From Trueperaceae bacterium (GTDB taxonomy: Bacteria > Deinococcota > Deinococci > Deinococcales > Trueperaceae), in contig JAABTL010000012.1 in NCBI GenBank assembly GCA_011389865.1, forward strand, positions 1-64,000: 64,000 bases of DNA, given 5' to 3'. Each line of letters opens with the position of its first letter. Position 1 is the first letter of the stretch. The translations under genes and the position numbers were made by a program. This document shows positions 54,614-63,897 of this stretch, piece after piece. Under the pieces are notes generated by a model. It had not been told where the DNA came from. It worked only from the letters and a program-made list of their open reading frames with translations, and ran no database searches.

Positions 54614-56374
54614 ATGCCGAGCATGCTTCGAACGCTTCTCGCAGCCGCCAGCTTGGTGCTGGTCCTGGTCGCCTGTTCGGGTGAGCCCCTGGCGGGCCCG
54701 ACCGGCCAGCCCGGGGTCGAGCCGCTCACGACCGACGCCCAGGCAGGTCAGCCCATCCCCGACCGCTACATCGTGGTGTTCCGCGACGGCGTCGCCAACG
54801 GCCGGGCACTCACCACGCAGATGGTCCGCGGCGCCGGCGGGGAGCTGCACTTCAGCTACGAGCACGCCCTGAACGGCTTCGCGGCCACGCTGCCGGCGCA
54901 GGCGATCGCCGGCATCAGCCGCAACCCGAACGTCGCGTACGTCGAGCAGGACAGCGTGGTGACGATCGTCGGTACGCAGAGCGACGCCACCTGGGGACTG
55001 GATCGGATCGATCAGCGGGACCCGGATCTCGATGGGGTCTATAGCTTCAACGCAACCGGTGCCGGCGTCACCGCCTACGTGATCGACACCGGCATTCTCG
55101 GTGACCACGTCGACTTCGGCGGTCGCGTGCGCCAGGGCTTCGACGCGATCGGCCGCCGCGGCTCGGGCAGCGACTGCAACGGTCACGGCACGCACGTCGC
55201 CGGCACGGTCGGCGGCTCGGAGTGGGGCGTCGCCAAAGAGGTCAGCCTCGTGGCGGTCCGCGTCCTCGACTGCCGCGGCTCGGGCTCCTACTCCGGCGTC
55301 ATCGCCGGCATCGACTGGGTCACGGGCGACGCGGTGGGCCCCAGCGTCGCGAACATGTCGCTCGGTGGCGGCTACAGCGAAGCGGTCAACGACGCCGTGG
55401 CCACCTCCGTGGCAGCCGGCGTGGTGTACGCGGTGGCCGCCGGCAACGACGGCGCCGACGCCTGCACCAAGTCGCCCGCCAGCACACCCACCGCGCTCAC
55501 CATCGCGGCGACCGACAGCAGCGACACGCGCACCTCTTGGTCCAACTACGGCAGCTGCGTCGACCTCTTCGCCCCCGGCGCGGCCATCACCTCGGCCTGG
55601 CACACCAGCACGACGGCGACCAACACCATCAGCGGCACCTCGATGGCCGCTCCGCACGTCGCCGGCGCCGCGGCGCTGATCCTCTCCTCGACCCCTGACG
55701 CCACCCCGGCGGAGGTGGGGGCCGCCCTCGAGGGCAGCGCCACGACGGGCATCGTCAACTCGGCGGGCAGCGGCTCGCCCAACCTCCTGCTGTACACCGG
55801 CGACGGCTCCACGACGCCCCCGCCCAACGCGTCGCCCACGGCCGACTTCGCCGTCTCCTGTACCGACCTGAGCTGCACCTTCACGGACGCAAGCAGTGAC
55901 GGCGACGGCTGGATCGCCGGCTGGAGCTGGAACTTCGGTGACGGAGGAACGTCGAACGAGCAGAACCCCGCTCACAGCTTTGAGTCCGCTGGCACGTACA
56001 CCGTGCAGCTGACGGTGACCGACGACGACGGCGCGCTCGACAGCGTCAGCAAGAACGTGAGCGTGACCTCCGGAGGCAGCGGCAGCGCCGACACCCTGGC
56101 GCCGACGATCGACGCCTGGTCGACGACCAACACCTCGGCCGGCCCCTGGACCCGCTACGACGTCAGCTGGAGCGTCTCAGACGAGACCGCCCTCGCCAGC
56201 GTCGTCGTCGAGGCCCTCGACGGGACCACCGTGGTCAACTCCGTCACCACGAGCGTCACCGGCACCTCCGCGAGCGGCGTCAGCTCCGTCCGCCACCGCG
56301 GCCCGATCACGGAGATCCGCTTGACGGTCGTCGACGCCGCGGGAAACGACGCGAGCCAGGCCACATCCTTCTAG
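54614..56374 (+). CDS. Subtilisin-like lipoprotein protease with PKD domain
   Basis: The lipobox LVAC (LVLVLVACSGEP) suggests a lipid-anchored precursor. An I9 propeptide (DRYIVVFRDGVANGRALTT to VAYVEQDS) is followed by a proteinase K/aqualysin-like S8 domain with catalytic Asp in AYVIDTGI, His in NGHGTHVAG and Ser in SGTSMAAPHVAG. A PKD domain (SPTADFAVSC to GTYTVQLTVTDDDG) and a C-terminal Ig-like domain follow. GGAGGG lies 6 bases before ATG 54614 (586 residues); the track's upstream start is not used. It should degrade extracellular protein. Confidence 0.94.
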   Translation: MPSMLRTLLAAASLVLVLVACSGEPLAGPTGQPGVEPLTTDAQAGQPIPDRYIVVFRDGVANGRALTTQMVRGAGGELHFSYEHALNGFAATLPAQAIAGISRNPNVAYVEQDSVVTIVGTQSDATWGLDRIDQRDPDLDGVYSFNATGAGVTAYVIDTGILGDHVDFGGRVRQGFDAIGRRGSGSDCNGHGTHVAGTVGGSEWGVAKEVSLVAVRVLDCRGSGSYSGVIAGIDWVTGDAVGPSVANMSLGGGYSEAVNDAVATSVAAGVVYAVAAGNDGADACTKSPASTPTALTIAATDSSDTRTSWSNYGSCVDLFAPGAAITSAWHTSTTATNTISGTSMAAPHVAGAAALILSSTPDATPAEVGAALEGSATTGIVNSAGSGSPNLLLYTGDGSTTPPPNASPTADFAVSCTDLSCTFTDASSDGDGWIAGWSWNFGDGGTSNEQNPAHSFESAGTYTVQLTVTDDDGALDSVSKNVSVTSGGSGSADTLAPTIDAWSTTNTSAGPWTRYDVSWSVSDETALASVVVEALDGTTVVNSVTTSVTGTSASGVSSVRHRGPITEIRLTVVDAAGNDASQATSF

Positions 56375-56398
56375 GTACCCGTCTTGGTCATCATGCTT

Positions 56399-56431
56399 GG
56401 ATCGGCCGTGGCTCTCGGCCGCGGCCGATCC
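56399..56431 (+). terminator. 14-bp stem hairpin after the protease
   Basis: GGATCGGCCGTGGC pairs with GCCGCGGCCGATCC over TCTCG with one wobble. The remaining 247 bases up to 56678 show no gene I can support. Confidence 0.65.
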
Positions 56432-56678
56432 TCGCGATAGCGTTCGGGATGGTCGGCAGCTGACGCATGCAAGCCCGCGACGAGATCCCCAACGCCATCG
56501 ACGTACCCAACGGTCGCCGGTTCCTCACCTCTCCTGCCCGCTGGCGACACGGACGTGCGGCTGGGAGGGGGTCCGACGTCGCAGCCGCGCGGGCGGCGAC
56601 GTGGTTCGTCAGGCGCGACCTGACCGGCATCGAACGGACGCGGGTCGACGGGAACCGAGCTCGGTCACCCAGCGACGG

Positions 56679-57680
56679 CTAGCGTGGCTCGAACCCCAAC
56701 CACCGCCGAGCGTTCCCCCGCAACAGCAGGTCCACGTCGGCGTCCTGCAGCCCGGCTTGGCGCAGCATCCCGGCCACCGTCGTCGGGATGTGGGCGAAGC
56801 CGCCGGCGTCGGGAAACCCGTAGGCGGGCCAGTACGACTTGCGCGCGAGGTCGCCGCTCAACAGAACCTGCCCCAGGTGGCCCCCCGACGCCAGGTCCAC
56901 GACGAGCCGGACCCGCGCCTCGTCCGACAGGTACTTGCTCTTGGCGAACTGATCGAGCCCGATGTTGACGCCGGTGGCGGCGAGCTCGAGCAGGAAGGCC
57001 AGCTCGGGCCGGAAGTCGCAGTGGCCGATCAGCACCTGGTGCGGCGGCACGCCGCCGTCGACGAGGTGCATGGCCTGCTCGAGGGCCCAGGTCGCGCGCT
57101 CGGTGTGCGTGCCGATCGGCGCGCCCGTGGCATGGTGCGCAGCGACGGCGGCGTCGAGCACGCGCCGCTCTTGCGGTCCGGGACCGTCGCGACCGGTCGA
57201 CGCCTTGATCAACCCCGCCCGCGCCGCCGGCAGCCCCGTCTCCGCCACCGCGTCACGCGCCACCCGGGCGCCCGACGCCGACAGCGCCACCCGCTCGGGC
57301 TCCAGGTACGGCACGGCGGCCACCGTCACCTCGGCGATCATCCAGGCGACGATCTCCTCGTCGCTGTGGCGCTCCACGATCGGATCGGCGAAGCGTCCCT
57401 TGTTGAAGCCGGTGGCCGCGACCACGTGCACGCCGCCGGCCCGCGACACCCGCTGCAGGGCGGCCGTGTCGCGGCCGTAGTCGACGGTGGTCATCTCCAC
57501 CACGGCGCCGCCGCCGGCCTCCCGGAACGACGCGAGCTCGCGCACGGCGGCGTCCTCGTCGTCGAGGCGCAGGTCGGCGTCGAGCACGTCGGCCGGTGGC
57601 CGCGCGATCAGGTGTTCGTGCCCGAGCGTCAGCCCGAGTTCCTCGGGGGCGATGTCGCCCAGGACGGTCCGGATGATCAC
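56679..57680 (-). CDS. Phosphotriesterase-family metal hydrolase
   Basis: A TIM-barrel amidohydrolase with the metal pair in GLTLGHEHLIARP, the bridging Lys region in GLIKASTGRDG, then GTHTERATWALEQ and IGHCDFRP, and the last Asp in LLSGDLARKSYW. Natural substrates of the family are often lactones or phosphoesters; true phosphotriesterase activity is not implied. The GTG start at 57680 overlaps the stop of the upstream oxidoreductase (GTGA). In this operon a sugar-lactonase role is plausible but unproven. Confidence 0.88.
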   Translation of the reverse strand: MIIRTVLGDIAPEELGLTLGHEHLIARPPADVLDADLRLDDEDAAVRELASFREAGGGAVVEMTTVDYGRDTAALQRVSRAGGVHVVAATGFNKGRFADPIVERHSDEEIVAWMIAEVTVAAVPYLEPERVALSASGARVARDAVAETGLPAARAGLIKASTGRDGPGPQERRVLDAAVAAHHATGAPIGTHTERATWALEQAMHLVDGGVPPHQVLIGHCDFRPELAFLLELAATGVNIGLDQFAKSKYLSDEARVRLVVDLASGGHLGQVLLSGDLARKSYWPAYGFPDAGGFAHIPTTVAGMLRQAGLQDADVDLLLRGNARRWLGFEPR

Positions 57681-58975
57681 AGCAGCGCTCCCATCGCAAC
57701 GAGCCGCTCGCGCACCATGCCCACGTCGACGCCGCGAAGGTCGCCGCCGGTCGCCAGCGCGGCGGCCACGCCGGCCGCCTGACCCATGGCCATGCACTGC
57801 GCCATGGAGCGCACCGAGGCGTGCGCGTCGTGCGACGCGGACAGGCAGCGTCCGGCCACGACGACGCCCTCGATCTCCCGCGGCAGCAGGCAGCGGTAGG
57901 GGATGTCGTAGGTCTCCCCGTCCGGTACGTACTCCCAGCGCGTGTCGCCGCCCGCGTGGTGCTCCTCGATCGGCGCCCCGCAGCGGGCGACGGCGTCGGG
58001 GAACCTCCGCGCCGCCAGGACGTCGTCGCGGGTCAGCCAGTACTCGCCGCGGACACGGCGGCTCTCGCGCACGCCGATCTGCGTGGCGAGCCCGCTGAGG
58101 TGGCCGCGCTCGTAGCCGGGGACGCGGTCGCGCAGGAAGCGGCCGTACTCGAACGCCTGGCGCCGGCCCTCGCGCTCGGCGCGCGAGAGCTGCTCGGGGT
58201 CGGTGGCGTCGACGCCGGCGACGCGCGTCATGTTCGTGTGCATGACGTGGGGGAAGGGCGTGATGTGGGCGCTCCCCTCGCGCCGGGGGAGGTCGTAGTC
58301 GCCGCCTTCGGCCGCCTCGGTCATGCGTGCCCACAGCTCGGCCTTGGGGAAGGCCCGCGCCGCGTCGACGTCGACGTCGATCATCCGGAAGGTGGTGGTG
58401 AGCGACTGGGCGGTCCCGTCGGCGCCGGCGTCCTCGAAGGGCCCCCCGGCACGGGCCACCACGTCGGCGTCCCCCGATGCGTCGACCACCGCCCGGGCCC
58501 GGATGGCGCGCAGCCCCTGCTTGGTGGCGATCACCGCGCCGGTCACGCGGTCGCCCTCCTTCAGGACGTCGACGAAGGTGACGTGGTGCAGCACCCTCAC
58601 GCCGGCCTCCCCCGTCAGCTCGTCCCACACCAGCTTGAGGGTGTCGGGGTCGTAGGTGTAGCCGGCGCCGGCGCCGTAGGTGTTCGGCCGTTTCAGCACC
58701 ATGCCGCGCCGCTCCAGGCCGGCGATGACCCGGTCGGGCACGCCGCCCACCACCTTGCGCTCGACGCTCCCGGGCGTGAAGAAGCCGTAGAAGGTGTCGA
58801 GCACCATCGCGCCGGTGCCGCCGAGGAAGCCGTAGCGCTCGATCAGCAGGACGTCGGCGCCCTGCTCGGCGGCGGCCACCGCCGCGCTGGCGCCGGCCGA
58901 TCCGCCGCCGACCACCAGGACGTCGCAGGCGTAGGCCAGCGGCGCGCTCCAGGCGAGCTCGATGCGCCCGCTCAC
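57677..58975 (-). CDS. FAD-dependent oxidoreductase (FAD_oxidored family)
   Basis: A Rossmann FAD fingerprint (CDVLVVGGGSAGASAAVAAAEQGADVLLIERYG) is followed by the family segment GFLGGTGAMVLDTFYGFFTPG and the later ARAVVDASGDADVVARAGG. The C-terminal VVVAGRCLSASHDAHASVRSMAQCMAMGQAAG is typical of this group, which often lies in sugar-catabolic operons. The substrate is unknown. GTG start and stop codons both overlap neighbours (GTGA), so the operon is tightly coupled. Confidence 0.86.
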   Translation of the reverse strand: MSGRIELAWSAPLAYACDVLVVGGGSAGASAAVAAAEQGADVLLIERYGFLGGTGAMVLDTFYGFFTPGSVERKVVGGVPDRVIAGLERRGMVLKRPNTYGAGAGYTYDPDTLKLVWDELTGEAGVRVLHHVTFVDVLKEGDRVTGAVIATKQGLRAIRARAVVDASGDADVVARAGGPFEDAGADGTAQSLTTTFRMIDVDVDAARAFPKAELWARMTEAAEGGDYDLPRREGSAHITPFPHVMHTNMTRVAGVDATDPEQLSRAEREGRRQAFEYGRFLRDRVPGYERGHLSGLATQIGVRESRRVRGEYWLTRDDVLAARRFPDAVARCGAPIEEHHAGGDTRWEYVPDGETYDIPYRCLLPREIEGVVVAGRCLSASHDAHASVRSMAQCMAMGQAAGVAAALATGGDLRGVDVGMVRERLVAMGALL

Positions 58976-59745
58976 CCCGCCACGCTCCAGCCGCCCGCCA
59001 CCTCGAGGACCGTTCCCGTCACGAAGCGCGCCTCGTCGGAGGCGAGGTAGAGGATGGCGTCGGCCACGTCGCCCGGCTCGCCGGGCGCGCCGGTCAGGGG
59101 CTGCCGCTCGCGCAGGTACGCCACGATCGCCGGGTCGCCCTGGGCGCGGGCGCTCATCGGCGTGGCGATCAGGCCCGGCGCGACGGCGTTCACCCGCACG
59201 CCATCACGGGCGTAGAAGGCCGCCATGCTGCGCGTCAGCGCGTCGATGGCGCCCTTCGAGGCGGCGTAGGCGTGGGTGGCGAAGTGGCTCGCGTTCGGGG
59301 CGCTGGCGAGCACCGAACTGGTGTTGACGATGGCACCGCGCCGCTGCGCCAGCATCGGCGGCAGGGCGAAGTGGCACACGAGGAAGGTGGAGCGGGCGTT
59401 GTTGCGCATGACCGCGTCCCACCCCGCGGGCGTGGCCTCGTGGACGGGGCCGTCGCCGTAGCGCCGGCCCGAGAGGCCGGCCACGTTGACGAGCACGTCG
59501 AGCCCGCCGAGCGCCGCGAGCGCCCTCTGCACCACGTCCCCCGCGTCCGCCTCGTCGGCGAGGTCGCCCGCCGCGCCGACGACGTCGGGCAGCTCCGCGC
59601 GCAGGGCGTCGACGCGCCCGGCGTCGCGGTCGGCGACGAACACGCGGGCGCCCTCGTCGAGGCAGCGCCGGGCCACGGCCAAGCCGATGCCCGACGCGCC
59701 GGTCACGAGCACGCGACGGCCCGCCAGGCGGCCCTCAGCCGCCAT
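58972..59745 (-). CDS. Short-chain dehydrogenase/reductase
   Basis: A classical SDR of 257 residues with cofactor motif TGASGIG, NVAG, catalytic Ser in VNTSSVLASAPN and YxxxK in AYAASKGA. ADRDAG after the second strand suggests NAD(H) preference. It oxidises or reduces a hydroxyl/carbonyl pair, probably of a sugar derivative, given the neighbours. Its ATG lies inside the last codons of the SIS gene (11-base overlap). Confidence 0.92.
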   Translation of the reverse strand: MAAEGRLAGRRVLVTGASGIGLAVARRCLDEGARVFVADRDAGRVDALRAELPDVVGAAGDLADEADAGDVVQRALAALGGLDVLVNVAGLSGRRYGDGPVHEATPAGWDAVMRNNARSTFLVCHFALPPMLAQRRGAIVNTSSVLASAPNASHFATHAYAASKGAIDALTRSMAAFYARDGVRVNAVAPGLIATPMSARAQGDPAIVAYLRERQPLTGAPGEPGDVADAILYLASDEARFVTGTVLEVAGGWSVAG

Positions 59746-60568
59746 AGACCACCTTCACGCGGTCGCGGTAGTCGTCGTAGGTCGCCTCGAAGCGTTCGCG
59801 GGACGCCTCGGCGCCGATCTCGTACGCCGACGCCAGCACGAGCGGTGGCTGGCCGCGGGCCGCCAGGTCCTGCGCCACCAGCACCTTGAGCGCGTTGACC
59901 ACCGCGGTGTTGCCGATCGTGGAGCCGGGCCCCACGCGGGCATCGACGCCCGGGACGTCGACCATGCTGTCGCCGGGGAGCGCGCAGTTGTCGATGACGA
60001 GGTCGGCGATGTCGGCGAGCTTGCGCCCGGAGCTGTGCTCGGAGGGGATCAGCGCCGAGTAGCTGGCCGCGATGACGGCGATCACCGTGAGCCCGCGCGC
60101 CTTGGCGCCCAGCGCCACGTCGACGGGCACGCCCTTGTTGCCCGATGTCGAGAACACGATCATCACGTCGTAGTCGCGGAACACGAAGTTGTCGAGGATG
60201 GGCTCGCCCAGCCCCTCCATCCGCTCGATGGCCATCGCCTGGCGTTGGCCGTTCGCGCCCACCACCTGCGTGTGGTTCGTCAGCGACAACTCGACGATGG
60301 GATGGAAGCCGGGGAAGCTGCCGTAGCGCGGGAAGACCTCCTCCACCGCCATGCGCGAGTGGCCCGAGCCGAAGAGGTGGACGAGGCCACGGCGCGAGAT
60401 CGACTCGGCGCACAGCGCGGCGGCCCGCCGGATGGCGGGCAGCTGCGTGTCGCGCACGCGCTGCAGGATCCGCTCCGCCTCGGCCAGGTAGGTGAGGGCG
60501 ACGTCGGGCGTGTCGGCGGCTGGCTGCGCGTCGCGCACGGGCGCGTCGGATCGATCGGGATGGGACAT
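59735..60568 (-). CDS. SIS-domain sugar-phosphate binding protein
   Basis: The 277-residue protein has a SIS fold with LVHLFGSGHSRMAVEE (phosphate loop) and VFSTSGNKGVPVDVALGAKARG, of the kind that handles phosphosugars as isomerase, deaminase or regulator. There is no helix-turn-helix domain, so an enzymatic role is favoured. AGGAGG lies 4 bases before the ATG. It heads the SIS-SDR-FAD-hydrolase operon and diverges from a ROK kinase, whose phosphorylated product could be its substrate. Confidence 0.88.
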   Translation of the reverse strand: MSHPDRSDAPVRDAQPAADTPDVALTYLAEAERILQRVRDTQLPAIRRAAALCAESISRRGLVHLFGSGHSRMAVEEVFPRYGSFPGFHPIVELSLTNHTQVVGANGQRQAMAIERMEGLGEPILDNFVFRDYDVMIVFSTSGNKGVPVDVALGAKARGLTVIAVIAASYSALIPSEHSSGRKLADIADLVIDNCALPGDSMVDVPGVDARVGPGSTIGNTAVVNALKVLVAQDLAARGQPPLVLASAYEIGAEASRERFEATYDDYRDRVKVVYGG

Positions 60569-60674
60569 GCGTCCTCCTCGGGGTTCGCGGTCGGCCGGTC
60601 GTGCCCGGCGCGCGGGCGACCGCCGATCTCACCGCGCGCCGTGGAGCACGGCGAGCGCCATGGGTCGCGGCCAG

Positions 60675-60680
60675 TATAGT
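60675..60680 (+). promoter_or_regulatory. -10 box for leaderless ROK kinase gene
   Basis: TATAGT, 6 bases before the ATG at 60687. A 7-bp inverted repeat, GCGGTCG/CGACCGC with 23-base spacing, lies at 60587-60623 between the divergent genes. Confidence 0.5.
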
Positions 60681-60686
60681 CGCCGC

Positions 60687-61676
60687 ATGCACACGCCGCA
60701 GGGCGTCACCGAGGGACCTTCCGTGATCGGCGTCGACATCGGCGGCACCAACGTCAAGCTGGGGCGGTACCGGCCGGGCGCCCGGGAGCTCGAGGGCTTC
60801 CGGAGCCTGCCCACGGGCGCCGGGCGGCCGCACGAGGCGGTCCTCGGCGACCTCGCCGCCGCGATCCGTGAGCTGGCGCTCGAGGGCGGGTCGGCGCCGG
60901 CGGGCCTCGGGGTCGGCATCCCGGCCACGCTCTCGCGCGACGGCCGCGTCGAGGTGCTGCCCAACTTCGCGCCCGGCTGGCGCGGCGTGGCCGTGGCGGA
61001 CTGGCTGACCGAGGCCACGGGCCTCCCGGCGGTGATCATCAACGACGCCCGCGCCTTCACGCTCGCGGAGGCGCGGGCCGGCGCGGCAGCGGACGTGGAT
61101 TCGGCGTTCGGCGTCACGCTCGGCACGGGGGTCGGCGGCGGCCTGGTGCTCGGCGGCCGGCTCCACCTCGGCTACTCGGGCAACGCGGGCGAGTTCGGGC
61201 ACCACGTGTTCGACCCGCACGGCCCGCGCTGCGGCTGCGGCAGCCACGGCTGCGTCGAGACGTACGCGTCGGCGCCCGCGCTGGTCGCGAGCCTCATGCG
61301 ACCCTTCGTGCAGGGCATGGTGCCGGCGCTGGTGCGCCTGGCCGACGGCCGGCTCGACGCCGTCACGCCGGCACTGATCGCGCGGGCGGCGGAGGAGGGC
61401 GACCCCATCTGCCGTGAGGCGCTCGACCGGGTGGCGCTGGTGCTCGGGGTCGCCCTCGCGAACGTCACGACGCTGGTGTCGGTCGAGCGGATCGTGATCG
61501 GCGGCGGCATGGCGGGGTTGGGCGAGACGCTGCTCACACCGCTGCGGCGCACCCTGGCGGCGCACGCGCCGACCGCGGGCGACCGCCTGCCCGAGGTGGT
61601 GCCGGCGAGCCTCGGCGCCCAGGCCGGCAGCCTGGGGGCCGCGCTGCACGCGGCCGACGCGCTCGGGCCGACCTGA
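60687..61676 (+). CDS. ROK-family sugar kinase
   Basis: The 329-residue protein opens with the phosphate-binding motif GVDIGGTNVKLG. It has catalytic Asp in IINDARAFTLAEA, GTGVGGGLVLGGRL, and the zinc motif RCGCGSHGCVE. There is no N-terminal winged helix, so it is a kinase rather than a repressor. ROK kinases phosphorylate glucose or amino sugars such as N-acetylmannosamine; which one is not evident. The track opens at 60492; ATG 60687 fits both the family start and the -10. Confidence 0.92.
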   Translation: MHTPQGVTEGPSVIGVDIGGTNVKLGRYRPGARELEGFRSLPTGAGRPHEAVLGDLAAAIRELALEGGSAPAGLGVGIPATLSRDGRVEVLPNFAPGWRGVAVADWLTEATGLPAVIINDARAFTLAEARAGAAADVDSAFGVTLGTGVGGGLVLGGRLHLGYSGNAGEFGHHVFDPHGPRCGCGSHGCVETYASAPALVASLMRPFVQGMVPALVRLADGRLDAVTPALIARAAEEGDPICREALDRVALVLGVALANVTTLVSVERIVIGGGMAGLGETLLTPLRRTLAAHAPTAGDRLPEVVPASLGAQAGSLGAALHAADALGPT

Positions 61677-61714
61677 CCCAGCATCTGCCCCGGCCCATGC
61701 GGCCGCCCGCGCGG

Positions 61715-61720
61715 TAGAAT
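61715..61720 (+). promoter_or_regulatory. -10 box of the ribose-type importer operon
   Basis: TAGAAT, near consensus, 109 bases before the binding-protein ATG. A GGAG plus GTG at 61769 in the leader, in frame, is an alternative start or a remnant. Confidence 0.5.
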
Positions 61721-61828
61721 CAATTCCGTTCACGAGGCTAACGACGATCGCCGTCGGAAAGGAGTGGTGTGCGAGAGGCACGGGCTACGTTTTCCCCTAC
61801 GTCCCACCCAGCACCGAGAGAGGACCTC

Positions 61829-62764
61829 ATGCTCAAGAGACTTGCCACGACCCTCACGACCGTCTTCGTGCTCAGCTTCGCCATGTCGGCGATGGCGCAG
61901 AGCACGTTCTTCTGGATCTCCCACGGCGACCCCGCCGACCCCGTCTGGACCTACTTCCTGCAGGGCGCCGAGCTCTGGGCCGAATCCACCGGCAACACGG
62001 TCAACACCTCGTTCCACAGCGGTGACGTCCCCTCGCATCAGGAGGCGTTCCGGGCCGCCATCACGTCGAACGCCGCGGGCATCGTCAGCAGCACGCCCGA
62101 CCCGGGCACGCTCAACGAGGTCATCCAAGAGGCACACGCCGTCGGCATCCCGGTCGTGATCATCAACACCGAGGACGCTCAGAGCGGCCGTGACGCCTAC
62201 GTCGGCGGCGACACCGAAGAGATCGGCCGCCGCTGGGCCCAGTACCTCGTCGACAACGACTTCGTCGGCTCCGGCGACTTCGTCTGGCTCCCCGTCGAGG
62301 TCCCCGGCGCCACCTACCAGGTCCTGGCGACGAACGGCATCTCGAGCGTGTTCGATCCGCTCGGCATCACCTACGAGGTCACCGAGGCCAAGCTCGACCA
62401 GGCCGAGATCATCACCCGCATGTCGGACTACCTGCTCGCCAACCGCGACCGCATCGACGCGATCATCGGCCTCGGCGACCTGGTCACCGGCAGCATCGCG
62501 CGCGTCTTCGACCAGGTCGGCGTCGCCCCCGGCGAGATCCCCGTGGTGGGCTGGGGCAACTCCGCCGACACCGCCCAAGAGGTCCTCGACGGCTACGTGA
62601 ACGCCGCCATGTGGCAAGACCCGCAGGCCACGAGCTTCATGGGCCTCTCGGTCGCCGCCATGGCCGCCGCCGGCATCCCGCCGGGCTTCGACATCATCGT
62701 CGGCACGCTCTACGAGGCCGACACCGCCCAGGTCTACCTCGACATCATGACGGACGGCCAGTAA
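61829..62764 (+). CDS. Ribose-type periplasmic sugar-binding protein
   Basis: A signal peptide (TTLTTVFVLSFAMSAMAQ) leads a 291-residue mature binding protein of the RbsB/cluster-B type, with GIVSSTPDPGTLNEVIQEAHAVGIPVVIINTED and IPVVGWGNSADTAQEVL characteristic of the hinge and ligand regions. It delivers a sugar to the permease encoded next. GAGAGAGG lies just before ATG 61829. A GTG at 61769 with its own GGAG would add 20 residues and spoil the signal peptide, so it is less likely. Confidence 0.9.
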   Translation: MLKRLATTLTTVFVLSFAMSAMAQSTFFWISHGDPADPVWTYFLQGAELWAESTGNTVNTSFHSGDVPSHQEAFRAAITSNAAGIVSSTPDPGTLNEVIQEAHAVGIPVVIINTEDAQSGRDAYVGGDTEEIGRRWAQYLVDNDFVGSGDFVWLPVEVPGATYQVLATNGISSVFDPLGITYEVTEAKLDQAEIITRMSDYLLANRDRIDAIIGLGDLVTGSIARVFDQVGVAPGEIPVVGWGNSADTAQEVLDGYVNAAMWQDPQATSFMGLSVAAMAAAGIPPGFDIIVGTLYEADTAQVYLDIMTDGQ

Positions 62765-62782
62765 TCGCTAGCCGCCATCTCC

Positions 62783-62821
62783 GTTCGTCCGTGCGCGGGC
62801 CTCGCCTGCGCACGGACGAAC
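62783..62821 (+). terminator. 18-bp intercistronic hairpin after the binding-protein gene
   Basis: GTTCGTCCGTGCGCGGGC pairs with GCCTGCGCACGGACGAAC over CTC, with one G-T wobble. It lies between binding protein and permease, matching the arrangement in ugpB-ugpA. Confidence 0.65.
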
Positions 62822-62894
62822 GTCCTGGACCCCGCCGCTGCCCGAGCGACGCCGCCCCGACGGCGCGCCTTGCCCCCCTTCCCCGAAAGGGCTC

Positions 62895-63896
62895 ATGAAC
62901 ACGACGATGCGCCCCGGTTCGATCCTCGTTCGGCGGTTGGTCGCCACCCCGGAGTTCCTGCCGTTCACCCTGGTGGCGGTGCTGATCACCGTCTTCGCGG
63001 TCCTCACCCCCAACTTCTTGTCGCAGGGCAACATCAGCAACCTGCTCGCGTTCACGCCCGAGCTCGGCATGATCGCGCTCGGCATGACGGTCCTCATGAC
63101 CTCGGGCGAGTTCGACCTGTCGGTCGGCTCCGTGTTCGGCTTCACCCCGGTCCTGATGTGGACGCTGTTCAACGAGGGCGTCGCGCCCCTCGAGGTGTCG
63201 CTCGTCATCGCGCTGATCGTGGCCGTCGGCATCGGCTTCGTCAACGGCTGGTTCGTCACGCGCCTGCGGATCCCCTCGTTCCTGGTCACCCTCGGCATGA
63301 TGATGACCATCCGCGGCGTCGCGCTCTACACGACCAGCGGCTTCCCGCAGCGCACCTGGCGCGCCGAGTCCTGGATCATGGACCTCGTCGCCGGCACCTT
63401 CTACATCGGCGAGTTCCGCCTCTACGCCTCACTATTTTGGTTCATCGGCTTCGCTCTGATCCTCGGCTACCTGATGACGCAGTCCCGCATCGGCAACTGG
63501 ATCCAGGCGGCGGGCGGCAACCCCGTCTCCGCACGCGCCCGCGGCGTGCGCGTCAGCCTGACCAAGACCTGGCTCTTCATGCTGACCTCGTTCCTGGCCG
63601 CCTACGCCGGCATCACCAGCTCGATCCGCGTGTCGGCGGCGAACCCCAACAGCGGCACGGGCTACGAGCTCGAGGTGATCGCCATGGTCGTCATCGGCGG
63701 CACCGCCCTCGCCGGCGGCCGCGGCACGATCCTCGGCACCGTGCTCGGGGTCCTCATGCTGCGCATGATGCGCAACGGCATCGTGCTGATCGGCGTGCCC
63801 GGCCTGGCGTACAACATCTTCATCGGGGTGACGATCCTCGGCATGATGGCGCTGCAGTCGTACCTCGCCCGCCGGCACCCCACGGGGTCGGGCTGA
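62895..63896 (+). CDS. Ribose-type ABC sugar transporter permease
   Basis: An RbsC-type permease of 333 residues with about eight to ten membrane segments. Family markers include MIALGMTVLMTSGEFDLSVGS and IAMVVIGGTALAGGRGTILGTVLG. It follows the binding-protein gene and is one base from the ATPase gene (TGACATG). Confidence 0.92.
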   Translation: MNTTMRPGSILVRRLVATPEFLPFTLVAVLITVFAVLTPNFLSQGNISNLLAFTPELGMIALGMTVLMTSGEFDLSVGSVFGFTPVLMWTLFNEGVAPLEVSLVIALIVAVGIGFVNGWFVTRLRIPSFLVTLGMMMTIRGVALYTTSGFPQRTWRAESWIMDLVAGTFYIGEFRLYASLFWFIGFALILGYLMTQSRIGNWIQAAGGNPVSARARGVRVSLTKTWLFMLTSFLAAYAGITSSIRVSAANPNSGTGYELEVIAMVVIGGTALAGGRGTILGTVLGVLMLRMMRNGIVLIGVPGLAYNIFIGVTILGMMALQSYLARRHPTGSG

Positions 63897-63897
63897 C

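Noticed and set aside
54232-54684. Possible upstream ORF in the subtilase leader (ATG after GGAGG near 54550)
   Set aside because: It overlaps the protease signal peptide in another frame and has no protein-like features; it could be a short uORF, but nothing supports it.
56467-56682. 71-codon ORF after the protease terminator
   Set aside because: No ribosome binding site or -10 box, low-complexity Arg/Ala composition in the second half, overlaps the end of the hydrolase gene.
61764-62159. 131-codon ORF starting GTG 61764 in the importer leader
   Set aside because: It runs out of frame through the binding-protein gene with Ser/Arg/Thr-rich shadow composition.
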